Source: DASXKD01 sp963806145
GTDB lineage: Bacteria > Actinomycetota > Actinomycetes > Streptosporangiales > Streptosporangiaceae
NCBI GenBank assembly: GCA_963806145.1
Contig: CAWDXD010000004.1
Span: 186,001-250,000, forward strand
Reading direction: 5' to 3'
DNA length: 64,000 bases
Numbering within the stretch: the first letter of the stretch is position 1; every line of letters begins with the position of its first letter. The translations under genes and the position numbers were made by a program. This document shows, one piece after another, positions 1 to 8,835 of the stretch. The notes beneath the pieces are model-generated. The model had not been told where the DNA came from and made no database searches. It saw only the letters and a program-made list of their open reading frames with translations.

Positions 1-980
1 ACCCGACGCTCGCCGCGGGCCCGCCGCCGCCCAGCGACTACCCGCAGCCCGCCACGCTCGCAACGCTGGCCGCCGCGACCGCCCACCGGCTGGCCGCCAG
101 CGGTATCCGGGCGGTGCGGCTGACCTACGACACCTCGCTGTTCACCGGGCCATCCACCGCGCCGGGCTGGACGCCCAGCTACATCAGCACGGGCAACGTC
201 ACGCCGATCACCTCGTTCGGGGTGGACCAGGGGCGGCTGACACCCTCGGGCGCGCCGCAGGACGCCGACGACCCCGGCAACTTCCGGCCCCGCTCCGGCG
301 CGCCAGCGGCGGAGGCTGCGGGCGCCTTCGCGCGGCTGCTCCGCAGCGATGGCATCCACGTGACGGGCCAGCCCACTGCCGGGCGCCCGCCACGGCACGC
401 GACCCAGGTCGCGGCCGTCCGCTCACCCCCGCTGGCATCGATCGTCGGCTGGATGCTCCGGGAGAGCAACAACGTGATCGCCGAGGACCTGGCCAGGCAG
501 ATCGCGCTGCGCACCGGGAAACCGGCCTCGTTCAGCGGCGGTGCCGCCGCCGTGACCGCGATTCTGGGCAAGCTCGGCGTGCACCGCGGCATCCACCTGG
601 TGGACGGCAGCGGCCTCTCCCCGCTGGACCAGGTCACCCCGGGCGCGCTGGCCGCCGTGGTCCGGCTGGCGGCGGTCAGCGGGCCGGGCGCGCTGCGCGC
701 CGCCGTCACGGGCATGCCGGTGGCCGGGTTCTCCGGCACGCTGGCCCCCGGGCAGAGCGTGTTCGGCAGCTTCGGACCGCAGGCCCTGGGCATGGTCCGG
801 GCGAAAACCGGCAATCTGGCCAAGGTGGCGAGCCTGGCGGGGATCGCCGCCGACACCAGCGGCCAGGTGCTCGCGTTCGCCTTCATGGCGGACCAGATCC
901 CCAAGGGGAGCCAGTTGCCGGCCGCCGCCGCCGCGATCGACGCCATGGCGACGGCGCTGGCGGGCTGCGGCTGCCGCTGA
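1..980 (+). CDS. dacB: D-alanyl-D-alanine carboxypeptidase/endopeptidase (PBP4, peptidase S13), 3' part
   Basis: C-terminal 325 residues of a penicillin-binding protein of the PBP4/DacB family; the 5' end, including the SxxK serine motif, lies before the window. Reading runs open from base 3. The second active-site motif SNN is at 465-473 and the third, KTG, at 804-812, in the order and spacing expected of S13 peptidases. The segment 'LVDGSGLSPLDQVTP' is also typical of the family. It should act outside the membrane, trimming or cleaving peptidoglycan cross-links. In many actinobacteria this gene sits directly before the zinc metalloprotease and tilS, as here, which supports the call. Confidence 0.9.
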   Translation, partial: PTLAAGPPPPSDYPQPATLATLAAATAHRLAASGIRAVRLTYDTSLFTGPSTAPGWTPSYISTGNVTPITSFGVDQGRLTPSGAPQDADDPGNFRPRSGAPAAEAAGAFARLLRSDGIHVTGQPTAGRPPRHATQVAAVRSPPLASIVGWMLRESNNVIAEDLARQIALRTGKPASFSGGAAAVTAILGKLGVHRGIHLVDGSGLSPLDQVTPGALAAVVRLAAVSGPGALRAAVTGMPVAGFSGTLAPGQSVFGSFGPQALGMVRAKTGNLAKVASLAGIAADTSGQVLAFAFMADQIPKGSQLPAAAAAIDAMATALAGCGCR

Positions 981-1052
981 GACCCGGGCATTTACCGGCC
1001 CCGGCACCCCGTGGTGTCCCCGGGAGTCGGCCCATGGTCGTACCGTGGGGTG

Positions 1053-2171
1053 GTGAGCAACGGACAGATGATCGACTGGGACCTGGCCATCTCCACGGGC
1101 GTGCGTTGGGTGCGGCCGGGACCACAGGTCAGCCTGGGCGAGGCCAGGGGCGTGGTCTCGGAGTTGCACGAACTGGCCGCCACGGTCATCGAGCCGGTAC
1201 GGCAGGTCACCGGGATGTCCAGCGCCGAGGACAACGGGCAGGTGGCCGTCGTGGACCGGCCCGGCTGGATCCGGGCCAACATCGACGGCTTCCGCGTGGT
1301 GCTCGACCCGCTGGTGGAGCACCTGCGTGAGCAGGGCCGTGTCCCCGCGCCCGGCTCCGTGGTGGCGTCGCTGGGATCCCGGGTCACCGGCATGCAGGCG
1401 GGGCTCATCCTCGCCTATCTCGCGGGCCGGGTCCTCGGGCAGTACGAGCTGTTCCTGCCGCCGGATCCGGCAACGCCGGAGAACAGCGCACCAGCCGGGC
1501 GGCTGACACTGGTCGCGCCGAACATCCTCATGGTCGAGCGTGAGCTGGACGTGGACCCGCACGACTTCCGCCGCTGGGTGTGCCTGCACGAGGAGACCCA
1601 CCGCACCCAGTTCACCTCGGTGAGCTGGCTCCGCGGCTATGTCCAGGAGCAGATGACGGACTTCCTGCTGGCCTCCGACCTCGACCCGGCCACCATCGTG
1701 GGCCGGCTCAGGTCCGCGGCGGACGCGGTCGCGGGCGCCGTGCGCGGCAACGGCCACGGCGACAGCCTTATCGAGGCGATCCAGACCCCGCGGCAGCGGG
1801 AGGTCCTGGAGCGGCTGACCTGCGTGATGACCCTGGTCGAGGGGCACGGCGACTACGTGATGGACGCCGTGGGCCCGCAGGTGGTGCCCTCGGTCGCCAA
1901 GATCAGGGCCCGGTTCAACGCCCGCCGCTCGTCGGCCGGCCGGGTGGAGCAGGCGCTCCGCCGGATGCTGGGCATCGACCTCAAGATGAAGCAGTACGCC
2001 CAGGGGTCACGGTTCGTCCAGACGGTCGTGCGCGAGGCCGGAATGCCCGTCTTCAACCGGGTGTGGACCTCGCCGGAGACCCTCCCCGTCCGCGCGGAGC
2101 TGACCGACCCGCAGCTGTGGCTGGACCGGGTCGGGGGCGCGGACGACGCCCTGGCCGCCGGCAACGGCTGA
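1053..2171 (+). CDS. Zinc-dependent metalloprotease (DUF2342 / F420-biosynthesis-associated family)
   Basis: About 372 residues matching the actinobacterial DUF2342 family. A zinc-binding HEETH motif (HExxH) lies near 1585-1600, inside 'CLHEETHRTQF', and the flanking segments (WDLA near the N-terminus, MLGIDLKMKQY near the C-terminus) are family landmarks. An ATG is available at 1011, but homologues begin with a short lead into 'DWDLA', so one of the tandem GTGs at 1050/1053 is more likely; ATG 1068 is also possible. Neighbours are dacB upstream and tilS only 7 nt downstream. Substrate unknown; the 'coenzyme F420 biosynthesis associated' label seen in databases is not supported by anything here. 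Confidence 0.85.
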   Translation: MSNGQMIDWDLAISTGVRWVRPGPQVSLGEARGVVSELHELAATVIEPVRQVTGMSSAEDNGQVAVVDRPGWIRANIDGFRVVLDPLVEHLREQGRVPAPGSVVASLGSRVTGMQAGLILAYLAGRVLGQYELFLPPDPATPENSAPAGRLTLVAPNILMVERELDVDPHDFRRWVCLHEETHRTQFTSVSWLRGYVQEQMTDFLLASDLDPATIVGRLRSAADAVAGAVRGNGHGDSLIEAIQTPRQREVLERLTCVMTLVEGHGDYVMDAVGPQVVPSVAKIRARFNARRSSAGRVEQALRRMLGIDLKMKQYAQGSRFVQTVVREAGMPVFNRVWTSPETLPVRAELTDPQLWLDRVGGADDALAAGNG

Positions 2172-2178
2172 CCCGCCG

Positions 2179-3213
2179 ATGGGCCCTCCTCCGGAGGTCG
2201 CGGAGGTCCGCCGGGCGGTCCGCCGGTGCCTGGAGGAGTTCGCCGGGGGTGACCTCGTACTGGCCGCCTGCTCCGGCGGGGCTGACTCGCTCGCCCTGGC
2301 CGCCGCCCTGGCACACGAGGCACCGCGCCGCGGGCTGCGCGCGGGCGGCGTCACCGTGGATCACGGGCTGCAGGACGGATCCGCGGAGGTCGCCAGCGAG
2401 GTGACCAGGGTGCTCGCCGGGCTCGGCCTGGAGCCGGTGGTCTGCCTGCGGGCCGGCGTGTCCCGGGAGCCCGGCCACGGCGGGCCGGAAGCGGCGGCAC
2501 GGACCGCCAGGTACGCGGCGCTCGCCGACGCCGCGCACCGCACGGGGGCCGCCGCGGTCCTGCTCGCGCACAGCCGGGACGACCAGGCGGAAAGCGTCCT
2601 GCTCGGCCTGGCCCGCGGATCCGGGCCCAGGTCGCTGGCGGGCATGCCGGAGTGCCGCGGCCCCTACCGGCGGCCGCTGCTCGGGGTCGGCCGGGCCACG
2701 CTGAGGGCCGCCTGCACGGCACTTGGCCTCCAGCCCTGGGACGACCCGCAGAACGCCGATCCCGCCTATGCCAGGGCCCGGGTACGCCACCAGGCACTGC
2801 CCGCCCTCGAGGCCGCGCTCGGCCCCGGGGTGGCCGAGGCCCTGGCCCGCGGCGCCCGCCAGTTCCGCGCCGACGCCGAACTGCTTGACGACCTCGCCGC
2901 CGCCCAGGCCGGGCAGGCGCGCGGCGACGACGGCTCCTGGGAGGCGGACCGGCTGGCCGCCCTGCCGGACGCGATCAGGACCCGGGTGCTCCGGCAGGCC
3001 GCCATCGCCGCAGGCTGCCCGCCCGGCGCGCTGACCGCCGGCCACGTCGAGGCCCTGGCAGCCCTGGTCACCTCATGGCGCGGGCAGCGCTGGACGGACC
3101 TGCCCGGAGGTGTCCGCGGCATGCGGCAGCATGGCAAACTGCTTTTCACCGCCGGTGACCCCAGCGAGCCGGCCGGACAAGGCATCCCGGAGGGCCCGGT
3201 TGGACGCGACTGA
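2179..3213 (+). CDS. tilS: tRNA(Ile)-lysidine synthetase TilS
   Basis: N-type ATP pyrophosphatase of 344 residues that attaches lysine to C34 of the CAU-anticodon isoleucine tRNA, switching it to read AUA. The PP-loop SGGADS is at residues 32-37, and the second signature 'HSRDDQAES' follows near residue 131. The C-terminal half is Arg/Ala-rich and helical, consistent with the tRNA-binding part. The gene starts 7 nt after the metalloprotease and its 3' end overlaps hpt by 14 nt, so the two are probably translationally coupled. tilS-hpt-ftsH is a widely conserved bacterial gene order. Confidence 0.95.
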   Translation: MGPPPEVAEVRRAVRRCLEEFAGGDLVLAACSGGADSLALAAALAHEAPRRGLRAGGVTVDHGLQDGSAEVASEVTRVLAGLGLEPVVCLRAGVSREPGHGGPEAAARTARYAALADAAHRTGAAAVLLAHSRDDQAESVLLGLARGSGPRSLAGMPECRGPYRRPLLGVGRATLRAACTALGLQPWDDPQNADPAYARARVRHQALPALEAALGPGVAEALARGARQFRADAELLDDLAAAQAGQARGDDGSWEADRLAALPDAIRTRVLRQAAIAAGCPPGALTAGHVEALAALVTSWRGQRWTDLPGGVRGMRQHGKLLFTAGDPSEPAGQGIPEGPVGRD

Positions 3214-3826
3214 TGTAGGGGCCGACCTCCAGAAGGTCCTCATCCCGGCCGACCGCCTGCAGGCCAGGGTGGCGGAACTCGCCGCCGAGATCGACGCGGA
3301 CTACGCCGGCTGCGATCTCCTGCTCGTCGGGGTGCTCAAAGGCGCGGTCATGATCATGGCCGATCTCGCCCGGTGCATGCGGCTGCCGGTGGAGATGGAC
3401 TGGATGGCCGTGTCCTCCTATGGTTCCGGCACCAGGTCGTCCGGTGTGGTCCGGATCCTCAAGGACCTCGATACCGACATTTCCGGCAGGCACGTCCTGA
3501 TCGTGGAGGACATCGTCGACTCGGGCCTCACGCTCTCCTGGCTGGTGGGCAACCTGCGCTCGCGGCAGCCCGCCTCGCTGCGCCTGTGCGTCCTGCTCCG
3601 CAAGCCGGGGGCGGCGCGGATGGACGTCGAGGTGGCCTATACCGGATTCGAGATCGCGAACGAGTTCGTGGTCGGGTACGGGCTGGATTACGCCGAGCGG
3701 TACCGGAACCTGCCGTTCGTCGGCACCCTGGCACCGCACGTGTACGCCGGAACCGGGGAGGCCGAGGCGCCCGAACCGGCCCCGGAGCCGGTCGAGGAGG
3801 GGCGAGAACCGGGCCGGGAGGCCTGA
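3200..3826 (+). CDS. hpt: Hypoxanthine phosphoribosyltransferase
   Basis: Purine-salvage enzyme converting hypoxanthine or guanine plus PRPP into IMP or GMP. The PRPP-binding loop is visible as 'VLIVEDIVDSGLT', preceded by 'VGVLKGAVMIMADL', typical of HPRT. The start is best set at TTG 3200: it gives the usual short N-terminus (LDATDVGADLQ), has a clean GGAGGG ribosome binding site at 3189-3194 with 5 nt spacing, and overlaps tilS by 14 nt. This gives 208 residues with an acidic Pro/Glu tail (EAPEPAPEPVEE) beyond the catalytic fold. An in-frame ATG at 3110 exists but lies deep inside tilS. Confidence 0.93.
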   Translation: MDATDVGADLQKVLIPADRLQARVAELAAEIDADYAGCDLLLVGVLKGAVMIMADLARCMRLPVEMDWMAVSSYGSGTRSSGVVRILKDLDTDISGRHVLIVEDIVDSGLTLSWLVGNLRSRQPASLRLCVLLRKPGAARMDVEVAYTGFEIANEFVVGYGLDYAERYRNLPFVGTLAPHVYAGTGEAEAPEPAPEPVEEGREPGREA

Positions 3827-3850
3827 GCCGGGACACAGCGGGTAAGACCG

Positions 3851-3878
3851 GGGAACACGGTCAGCAATGGGGAGCGTT
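3851..3878 (+). promoter_or_regulatory. SigR/SigH-like promoter candidate upstream of ftsH
   Basis: GGGAAC at 3851-3856 is separated by 19 nt from GTT at 3876-3878, close to the oxidative/thermal-stress ECF sigma consensus (GGGAAY, 18-19 nt, GTT) known for SigR of Streptomyces and SigH of mycobacteria. It lies in the hpt-ftsH gap. This is a pattern match only; such short motifs occur by chance. Confidence 0.35.
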
Positions 3879-3994
3879 GTTGCGAGGAGAAGACCGTCGG
3901 GGAACCTAGGGTGGCGTGGCCACCCGAGGAGTCCCGGGCGCGGTGTAACGTCAACTAACCCGCACCTCCGAACGGGAATGACAAGGAAGCCGCC

Positions 3995-4090
3995 ATGGTC
4001 ACTGGGGCGCAGGACAGTCCCGCCGGAGGTCGGCGGGTAACAACGCAGGCCGGTCAGGAGGGACCCGCCCTGAACAGGCGGGGTTGTTGA
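3995..4090 (+). CDS. Putative 31-residue leader ORF in front of ftsH
   Basis: ATG 3995 has a good Shine-Dalgarno sequence (AAGGAAG, 3983-3989, 5 nt spacing). The frame stays open for 31 codons and ends with TGA at 4088-4090, three bases before the ftsH ATG and in the same frame. ftsH itself has no convincing ribosome binding site at normal distance; the nearest AGGAGGG lies inside this ORF around 4056-4062. A hairpin CCCGCC/GGCGGG (4064-4069 with 7-nt loop) covers the end of the ORF. The arrangement suggests translational coupling or a regulatory leader peptide. The peptide resembles nothing I recognise and may simply be untranslated leader. Confidence 0.35.
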   Translation: MVTGAQDSPAGGRRVTTQAGQEGPALNRRGC

Positions 4091-4093
4091 TCA

Positions 4094-6139
4094 ATGGATC
4101 TCAAGCGTTACTTCCGCGGGCCGTTCGTCGCGGTCCTCGTGATGCTGCTGCTTTTCTTCATCGTGTTCGCCTACGCGAACCGCGGCGTCACCTATACCCC
4201 GACGTCCACGTCCAGGGTTGTCTCTGACATCTACGGGGGGCACGTCAAGTCGGCCACCCTGATCGACAAGAGCCAGACGATCGAGATAGTCACCGACGGC
4301 AACCCCAGCCAGCGGCTGCAGGCGAGCTGGGTCGGCAACCAGGGGCAGCAGCTTGCCGCGGAACTTCAGAAGAAGCCCCCGAAGAACGGCTACAACGTCC
4401 AGGTGCCCAGCGGCAACACCGTCATCGGCGTGATCTTCAGCTTCCTGCCTTACATCCTGATCATCCTGATCTTCTTCTTCCTGCTGAACCAGATGCAGGG
4501 CGGCGGCTCCCGGGTGATGAACTTCGGGAAGTCCAAGGCCAAGCTGATCACCAAGGACACCCCGAAGACGACCTTCGCGGACGTGGCCGGCGCGGACGAG
4601 GCCATCGAGGAACTGCAGGAGATCAAGGAGTTCCTGCAGACCCCGGGCAAGTTCCAGGCGATCGGCGCCAAGATCCCCAAGGGCGTGCTGCTCTACGGGC
4701 CGCCGGGCACCGGCAAGACCCTCCTCGCCAGGGCCGTGGCCGGCGAGGCCGGGGTGCCGTTCTACTCGATCTCCGGGTCCGACTTCGTGGAGATGTTCGT
4801 CGGCGTCGGCGCCTCCCGGGTCCGTGACCTGTTCGAGCAGGCCAAGGCGAACGCGCCCGCGATCGTGTTCGTGGACGAGATCGACGCGGTCGGCCGGCAC
4901 CGCGGCGCCGGTTTCGGCGGCGGCCACGACGAGCGCGAGCAGACCCTCAACCAGCTCCTCGTCGAGCTGGACGGCTTCGACGTCAAGGGCGGCGTCATCG
5001 TCATCGCGGCCACCAACCGGCCCGACATCCTCGACCCGGCGCTGCTGCGCCCCGGCCGGTTCGACCGGCAGATCGTCGTCGCCCAGCCCGACCTCAACGG
5101 CCGCAAGGGCATCCTGCGGGTGCACGCGCGCGGCAAGCCGTTCGCCGAGGGCGTGGAACTCGACCTGATCGCGCGCCGGACGGCCGGTTTCACCGGTGCG
5201 GACCTCGCCAACGTGATCAACGAGGCGGCCCTGCTGACCGCGCGCGCCAACGGCACCAAGATCACCATGGCCGCCCTGGAGGAGTCGATCGACCGGGTGA
5301 TGGCGGGCCCCGAGCGCAAGAGCGTGCTCCTCTCGGAGAGGGAGCGCAAGCTCATCGCCTACCACGAGGGCGGGCACGCGCTGGTCGGCCACGCCCTGCC
5401 GAACGCCGACCCGGTGCACAAGATCACGATCATCCCCCGCGGCCGGGCCCTCGGCTACACGGCCTCGGCGCCCCAGGAGGACAAGTTCCTGATCACCAGG
5501 TCGGAGATGATGGACCAGCTGGCCATGCTCCTCGGCGGGCGCACCGCCGAGGAACTCGTCTTCCACGAGCCCACCACGGGTGCCGCCAACGACATCGAGA
5601 AGGCAAGCTCGATCGCCCGCGGCATGGTGACCGAGTACGGCATGAGCGAGCGGCTGGGCGCCCGCAAGTTCGGCACCGGAGACGGCGAGCCGTTCCTCGG
5701 CCGGGACATGTCGCACACCAGGGACTACTCCGAAGAGATCGCGTCCACGATCGACGAGGAGGTGCGGCGGCTGATCGAGTCGGCGCACGACGAGGCCTGG
5801 GAGATCCTGGTCGCCTACCGTGAGGTGCTCGACGACCTGGTCCTCCAGCTCATGGACAAGGAGACCCTGAGCAGGAATGAAGTGCTCCGGATCTTCGCGC
5901 CGATCAAGACGCGCCCGTCCCGTGGCTCTTACACCGGCTACGGCAAGCGGCTGCCCTCGGACCGCCCGCCGGTGCTGACGCCCAAGGAGCTGGCCCTCAC
6001 CGCCGCCTCCGACGGCAAGGACCTGCCCTCGTCCGGCAACGGCCAGGCCTCCAGCTCGGCGAACTCGCTCGGCGGCGGCGCGCCGCCCGCGCTGCCCCCG
6101 TTCGGCTCCGATGACGCTGCGCCCGGCGAACCGCTTTGA
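4094..6139 (+). CDS. ftsH: ATP-dependent zinc metalloprotease FtsH
   Basis: Membrane-anchored AAA+ protease of 681 residues degrading membrane and short-lived regulatory proteins. Two transmembrane segments (about 11-27 and 109-131) flank a small extracytoplasmic domain. The AAA domain has Walker A GPPGTGKT at 202-209, Walker B 'IVFVDEID' near 257-264 and the SRH 'ATNRPDILDPALLRPGRFDRQ'. The protease domain carries HEGGH near residue 424 and the third zinc-ligand region 'TTGAANDIEKAS'. A Ser/Gly/Pro-rich tail of about 60 residues follows. ATG 4094 is the first start after an in-frame TGA and gives the family's usual beginning (MDLKRYFRGP). The stop overlaps the folE start. Confidence 0.97.
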   Translation: MDLKRYFRGPFVAVLVMLLLFFIVFAYANRGVTYTPTSTSRVVSDIYGGHVKSATLIDKSQTIEIVTDGNPSQRLQASWVGNQGQQLAAELQKKPPKNGYNVQVPSGNTVIGVIFSFLPYILIILIFFFLLNQMQGGGSRVMNFGKSKAKLITKDTPKTTFADVAGADEAIEELQEIKEFLQTPGKFQAIGAKIPKGVLLYGPPGTGKTLLARAVAGEAGVPFYSISGSDFVEMFVGVGASRVRDLFEQAKANAPAIVFVDEIDAVGRHRGAGFGGGHDEREQTLNQLLVELDGFDVKGGVIVIAATNRPDILDPALLRPGRFDRQIVVAQPDLNGRKGILRVHARGKPFAEGVELDLIARRTAGFTGADLANVINEAALLTARANGTKITMAALEESIDRVMAGPERKSVLLSERERKLIAYHEGGHALVGHALPNADPVHKITIIPRGRALGYTASAPQEDKFLITRSEMMDQLAMLLGGRTAEELVFHEPTTGAANDIEKASSIARGMVTEYGMSERLGARKFGTGDGEPFLGRDMSHTRDYSEEIASTIDEEVRRLIESAHDEAWEILVAYREVLDDLVLQLMDKETLSRNEVLRIFAPIKTRPSRGSYTGYGKRLPSDRPPVLTPKELALTAASDGKDLPSSGNGQASSSANSLGGGAPPALPPFGSDDAAPGEPL

Positions 6140-6714
6140 CCGACCCGATCGACCTGCCGCGGATCGAGCGGGCGGTACGGGAGATCCTGACCGCCATCGG
6201 TGAGGATCCGGACCGGGACGGGCTGGCAGACACCCCGGCCCGGGTCGCCCGGGCCTACGCCGAACAGTTCTCCGGGCTGTTCCAGCGCCCCGAGGACGTG
6301 CTGGGCACGGTGTTCGACGCCGACCACGACGAGCTGATCCTGGTCCGCGACATCGAGCTCTACAGCACCTGCGAGCACCACCTGGTGCCGTTCTTCGGCA
6401 AGGCCCACGTGGCCTACATACCGAACGAGAAAGGCCAGATCACCGGCCTGTCCAAGCTGGCCAGGCTGGTGGACATCTACGCCCGGCGGCCGCAGGTCCA
6501 GGAGCGGATGACCAGCCAGATCGCCGACGCGCTGATGCGGGTGCTCGAGCCGCGCGGGGCCCTGGTCGTGATCGAGGCGGAGCACCTGTGCATGTCCATG
6601 CGCGGGGTGCGCAAGCCGGGCGCGAAAACCGTCACCTCGGCGGTGCGCGGCACCATCAGGGACAGTGCCCGCACCCGCGCGGAGGCCATGAGCCTGCTGC
6701 TGCACCGGGGCTGA
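6136..6714 (+). CDS. folE: GTP cyclohydrolase I
   Basis: First enzyme of tetrahydrofolate synthesis, converting GTP to dihydroneopterin triphosphate. The 192 residues are a full-length GCH-I domain. Zinc ligands are visible: Cys79 and His82 in 'STCEHHLVPF' and Cys152 in 'HLCMSMRG'. The start is TTG 6136, overlapping the ftsH stop by 4 nt (TTGA), so translation is probably coupled. It is separated from folP-folB-folK by one unrelated membrane-protein gene, so the fol pathway genes here form a near-complete cluster. Confidence 0.96.
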   Translation: MTDPIDLPRIERAVREILTAIGEDPDRDGLADTPARVARAYAEQFSGLFQRPEDVLGTVFDADHDELILVRDIELYSTCEHHLVPFFGKAHVAYIPNEKGQITGLSKLARLVDIYARRPQVQERMTSQIADALMRVLEPRGALVVIEAEHLCMSMRGVRKPGAKTVTSAVRGTIRDSARTRAEAMSLLLHRG

Positions 6715-6840
6715 GCCGTACCCGGACGCCGCGCTCGCCAAGCGCCGGACCGGGCCGCACGCATAGAAATTAGTACGCGGGAAGCTAGCCTTGTAACAAA
6801 GGCCTGGGAGAGAACCTCCAGCCACGGCCGGAAGTGGCAC

Positions 6841-6878
6841 TCATGGGTACTTTGCAGATAACGGGAGATTACCCATGA
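6841..6878 (+). promoter_or_regulatory. 9-bp perfect inverted repeat upstream of the lysyltransferase-like gene
   Basis: TCATGGGTA at 6841-6849 is repeated as its exact reverse complement, TACCCATGA, at 6870-6878 across a 20-nt spacer, 30 nt before the GTG start. The surrounding 6760-6890 segment is unusually AT-rich for this genome. It could be an operator or an RNA stem in the leader. Confidence 0.4.
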
Positions 6879-6908
6879 AAAGCCCGGGCGGGACTACGCT
6901 GTCTCCCC

Positions 6909-8756
6909 GTGACACAGGGCCTTATGGACATGTCTGAAGCGAGCGAGCCGAGCGCCCTGCCTGACGCAGCCGACGCCGGTGAGACCGGGGAACACACCCC
7001 GCTCCCGCCGGGCCGGGGACCGGACCGCAGGCAGCGGCACCGCTGGGTGCCTATCACCGCGGGCTGGCTCAGCCTGCTGATCGGGCTCGCCGACGTGGTG
7101 AGCGCGGTCATTCCCCGGCTCCAGCTGGAGCACCGGCTGCACCGGATCACGCCGTTCGTCCCGGGCGTACTGACCAATGTCACCTTTACCGCGGACGTGA
7201 TCATCGGCCTGCTCCTGTTGATGCTCTCCCACGGGCTGCGCCGCAGAAAACGCCGCGCTTGGCAGGCAACTTGCCTGTTGCTTACCTTCAGCGTGCTCAT
7301 TCATGTGGTGCACGCGCCCTATCTTGCGCCCGGCGTGATCTCCGCGATCCTGCTGGGCGGCCTGCTCTTCTACCGGGACGAGTTCTACGCGGTGGGCGAG
7401 GCACGCACCCGGTGGCGTGCCGCGAGGGTCTTCGTCTGCCTGCTGATCGCGGACGTGGCCATCGGCCTGACCTACATGCTGCTGGTGCGCGGCCTGGCCG
7501 AGAACTACTCGGTGTGGCAGCGGATCGTGCATACCGGCTACGGCCTGGTCGGCGTGACCGGCCCGGTCCGGTTCGTGCCCGAGGGCCGGGGCGACTTCTT
7601 CAACATCCTGACCACTTCGCTCGGCGTGTTCACGCTGCTCGTCACCGGGTACCTGTTCCTGCGCCCGGCCAAGCTGAAGGGCAGGCTCAGCGGGCAGGAC
7701 GAGCAGGAGATCCGGGGGCTGCTGGAACGGCACGGGCACCGGGACTCGCTCGGCTATTTCACGCTCCGCCACGACAAGAGCGTGATCTGGTCACCCACCG
7801 GCAAGTCATGCGTCGGGTACCGGGTGGTCTCCGGGGTCATGCTGGCCAGCGGTGACCCCATCGGAGATCCCGAGGCCTGGCCAGGCGCGATCCACGCATT
7901 CCTCGACGAGGCGGCCAGGCACGCCTGGGCGCCCGCGGTGATGGGCTGCAGCGAGCTTGGCGCGGAGGTCTGGTGCCGGGAGGGCGGGCTGACCGCCCTG
8001 GAACTCGGTGACGAGGCAGTGGTGGAGGTCGCCGACTTCAGCCTCCAGGGCAGGCAGATGCGCAACGTCCGGCAGATGGCCGGGCGGGTGTGCCGGCAGG
8101 GGTACGTGGCGCAGGTGCGGCGGCTTTCCGAGGTGCCGCCGGACGAGGTGGAGCGGCTGATCCGCCGGGCGGACTCCTGGCGTGGCAGTCCCACAGAACG
8201 CGGGTTCTCGATGGCCCTTGGCCGCGTCGGCGGCCGGGACGACGGGGACTGCGTCATCGCCACGGCCACCGAAGACGGGGTGCTGCGCGGCCTGCTGCAC
8301 TTCGTGCCGTGGGGATCTGACGGCCTCTCCCTGGACCTCATGCGCCGGGAGCGGTCCGCGCAGCCCGGGGTGAACGACTTCCTCATCGTGGAGACGATCA
8401 AGGCGGCCCAGGAACTCGGCATCAAGAGGGTGTCGCTGAACTTCGCGGTGTTCCGCTCGGCCCTGGCCCGCGGCGAGCGGATCGGCGCCGGGCCGGTGCT
8501 GCGCGCCTGGCGGGGCATCCTGCTGTTCGCCTCCCGGTGGTTCCAGATCGAGTCCCTGTACAAGTTCAACGCCAAGTTCTGCCCGCTGTGGGTACCGCGT
8601 TTCTTCGTGTTCTCCGGGACCAGGGATGCGCCGCGGGTCGCGCTTGCCGCCCTGGAAGCCGAGGCGTTCCTGGTCTGGCCCACCGTGGAGGTGCGCCGGA
8701 TCGCCCGCCGGATGGGGCTCACCCGGCTGGCGCGGCCACTGCGCCAGCACCGCTGA
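6909..8756 (+). CDS. Integral-membrane phosphatidylglycerol lysyltransferase-like protein (DUF2156)
   Basis: A 615-residue protein with six predicted membrane segments (about 47-68, 91-110, 118-136, 139-155, 173-193, 230-251) followed by a cytoplasmic DUF2156 domain of the GNAT-like fold found in MprF and in the N-terminal part of mycobacterial LysX. Family landmarks include 'SGDPIGDPEAW' and 'KRVSLNFAVFRS'. Such proteins transfer an aminoacyl group, often lysine from Lys-tRNA, to phosphatidylglycerol and reduce membrane negative charge. Unlike LysX it has no fused lysyl-tRNA synthetase; lysS is 8 kb away. Starts GTG 6909, ATG 6924 and ATG 6930 are all possible. Amino-acid specificity cannot be read from sequence. 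Confidence 0.8.
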   Translation: MTQGLMDMSEASEPSALPDAADAGETGEHTPLPPGRGPDRRQRHRWVPITAGWLSLLIGLADVVSAVIPRLQLEHRLHRITPFVPGVLTNVTFTADVIIGLLLLMLSHGLRRRKRRAWQATCLLLTFSVLIHVVHAPYLAPGVISAILLGGLLFYRDEFYAVGEARTRWRAARVFVCLLIADVAIGLTYMLLVRGLAENYSVWQRIVHTGYGLVGVTGPVRFVPEGRGDFFNILTTSLGVFTLLVTGYLFLRPAKLKGRLSGQDEQEIRGLLERHGHRDSLGYFTLRHDKSVIWSPTGKSCVGYRVVSGVMLASGDPIGDPEAWPGAIHAFLDEAARHAWAPAVMGCSELGAEVWCREGGLTALELGDEAVVEVADFSLQGRQMRNVRQMAGRVCRQGYVAQVRRLSEVPPDEVERLIRRADSWRGSPTERGFSMALGRVGGRDDGDCVIATATEDGVLRGLLHFVPWGSDGLSLDLMRRERSAQPGVNDFLIVETIKAAQELGIKRVSLNFAVFRSALARGERIGAGPVLRAWRGILLFASRWFQIESLYKFNAKFCPLWVPRFFVFSGTRDAPRVALAALEAEAFLVWPTVEVRRIARRMGLTRLARPLRQHR

Positions 8757-8835
8757 GCCTGGCCGCCGGAATCGGTCCGGCCGGCTGCTCAGCCGGCCTG
8801 TGTCGATGTCGCCCTCCGCGCATAGGGTGACCTGT

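Noticed and set aside
423..1847. Long antisense open frame over the first two genes
   Set aside because: GC-rich third positions keep the opposite strand open; no domain, no ribosome binding site, and it overlaps two well-supported genes.
4091..5788. 565-codon minus-strand frame opposite ftsH
   Set aside because: Composition shadow of a strongly conserved gene; the translation has no recognisable motif.
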